From Nitrospirales bacterium (lineage in GTDB: Bacteria; Nitrospirota; Nitrospiria; Nitrospirales; UBA8639): a DNA stretch of 64,000 bases. The position numbers and the translations under genes were made by a program. The notes under the pieces were generated by a model that was not told the DNA's origin, ran no database searches, and was given only the letters and a program-made list of their open reading frames with translations. Where the stretch lies: positions 60,584 through 124,583 of the forward strand of contig BQIU01000003.1 in the NCBI GenBank assembly GCA_021603905.1, read 5' to 3'. Shown here piece after piece: positions 63,838-64,000 of the stretch. Every line of letters starts with the position of its first letter. Within the stretch, counting starts at the first letter, position 1.

Positions 63838-64000
63838 ATGCGCACCTTGCCGTATCGTCACAATCGGTTCGTGTTTGGCGTTCTTCTCTCGGCCGTCGTG
63901 GTGGGTGGGTTATTGACGTTAGGGCAAATACCCTTAGCGGTCTCCCAACCTGTGACGATACCGGTCGGGGCGATCAAAGGCCCCATTCCTATGGATGCCG
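63838..64000 (+). CDS. Second NxrC-like protein (partial, cut by window end)
   Basis: ATG 63838 follows AAGGAGG (63825-63831) at 6 bases. The visible 54 codons have a signal peptide and then GQIPLAVSQPVTIPV and PIPMDA, nearly identical to the mature start of the NxrC-like protein at 56633 (GQIPLAVSQPVTIPV...LPMDGA). So this is a paralogue of the gene 7 kb upstream. Confidence 0.82.
   Translation, partial: MRTLPYRHNRFVFGVLLSAVVVGGLLTLGQIPLAVSQPVTIPVGAIKGPIPMDA

Noticed and set aside
1..64000. CRISPR arrays, tRNA or rRNA genes, insertion sequences, phage genes
   Set aside because: No regularly spaced repeats, no cloverleaf-like or rRNA-like segments and no transposase, integrase or phage structural proteins were recognised by reading; a covariance-model scan would be needed for certainty.

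Overview
The window looks like chromosome from a Nitrospira-type nitrite oxidiser (phylum Nitrospirota). This rests on protein resemblance and gene content seen by eye, not on a search. Supporting content: an exported NxrC-like (ethylbenzene-dehydrogenase gamma type) haem-b protein at 56.6 kb and the start of a second copy at the right edge, several c-type cytochromes including two pentahaem proteins, a two-domain multicopper oxidase fused to cytochrome c, a cytochrome bd/CIO-type oxidase, and an H-NOX nitric-oxide sensor paired with a hybrid kinase. Base composition is near balanced, which would fit a marine Nitrospira better than the GC-rich freshwater lineages (inference).

Layout. 0-10 kb: transhydrogenase SthA (minus strand), a CBS protein, an exported glutathione peroxidase, an FMN-binding protein overlapping a PEP-synthase-like enzyme, then a BLUF blue-light sensor fused to a PsiE-type membrane domain, followed by a decayed second BLUF copy. 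9.6-16.4 kb: a monohaem lipo-cytochrome c (minus), two pentahaem cytochromes plus a second monohaem lipo-cytochrome, a decayed rhodanese gene and tiny membrane-protein ORFs. 16.8-25.7 kb: class I photolyase, then a tightly overlapping operon for membrane-lipid modification (two cyclopropane-synthase-like methyltransferases, DUF2878, DUF1295, DUF6134, lipocalin, FAD oxidoreductase, DUF1365). 25.7-30 kb: multicopper oxidase-cytochrome c, CydA/CydB, DCC thiol protein. 31-35 kb: lipoprotein, a SOUL gene broken by an in-frame stop, a PsiE remnant, and an iron-sulfur (6-4)-type photolyase. 35.9-41.7 kb (minus): the Exo-ligase-Lhr-PdeM DNA-repair cassette. 41.7-49.3 kb: DUF2867 protein, a CarH/LitR-type B12 photoreceptor repressor (minus) divergent from a zinc-ribbon protein, a third lipo-cytochrome c, two exported SUMF-domain proteins and an epimerase. 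49.3-55.2 kb: exported thiol peroxidase, DUF4149, PDZ protein, and an operon of DUF523/DUF1722, a second CarH-like regulator, CbiX-like chelatase, VOC protein and FAD oxidoreductase. 55.7-64 kb: a haem-less globin-REC protein coupled to NxrC, a second exported glutathione peroxidase, H-NOX plus hybrid kinase, a membrane protein, a DUF6279 lipoprotein and the start of the second NxrC-like gene.

The common theme is light and oxidant management around nitrite oxidation. Three kinds of light-related protein occur (one BLUF, two B12-type, two photolyases), with lipid-modifying enzymes, DNA repair and exported peroxidases. A shared 17-bp element, TGTCTA-N5-TGTCTA and close variants (two 11-bp direct repeats, the geometry known for CarH operators), lies on both sides of the carH/zinc-ribbon intergenic region, upstream of the lipid operon and upstream of the globin-REC/nxrC unit, with a weaker form before the (6-4) photolyase. 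The strongest novel proposal is a B12-photoreceptor regulon that links light to membrane lipids, DNA repair and an NXR-type subunit in a non-phototroph.
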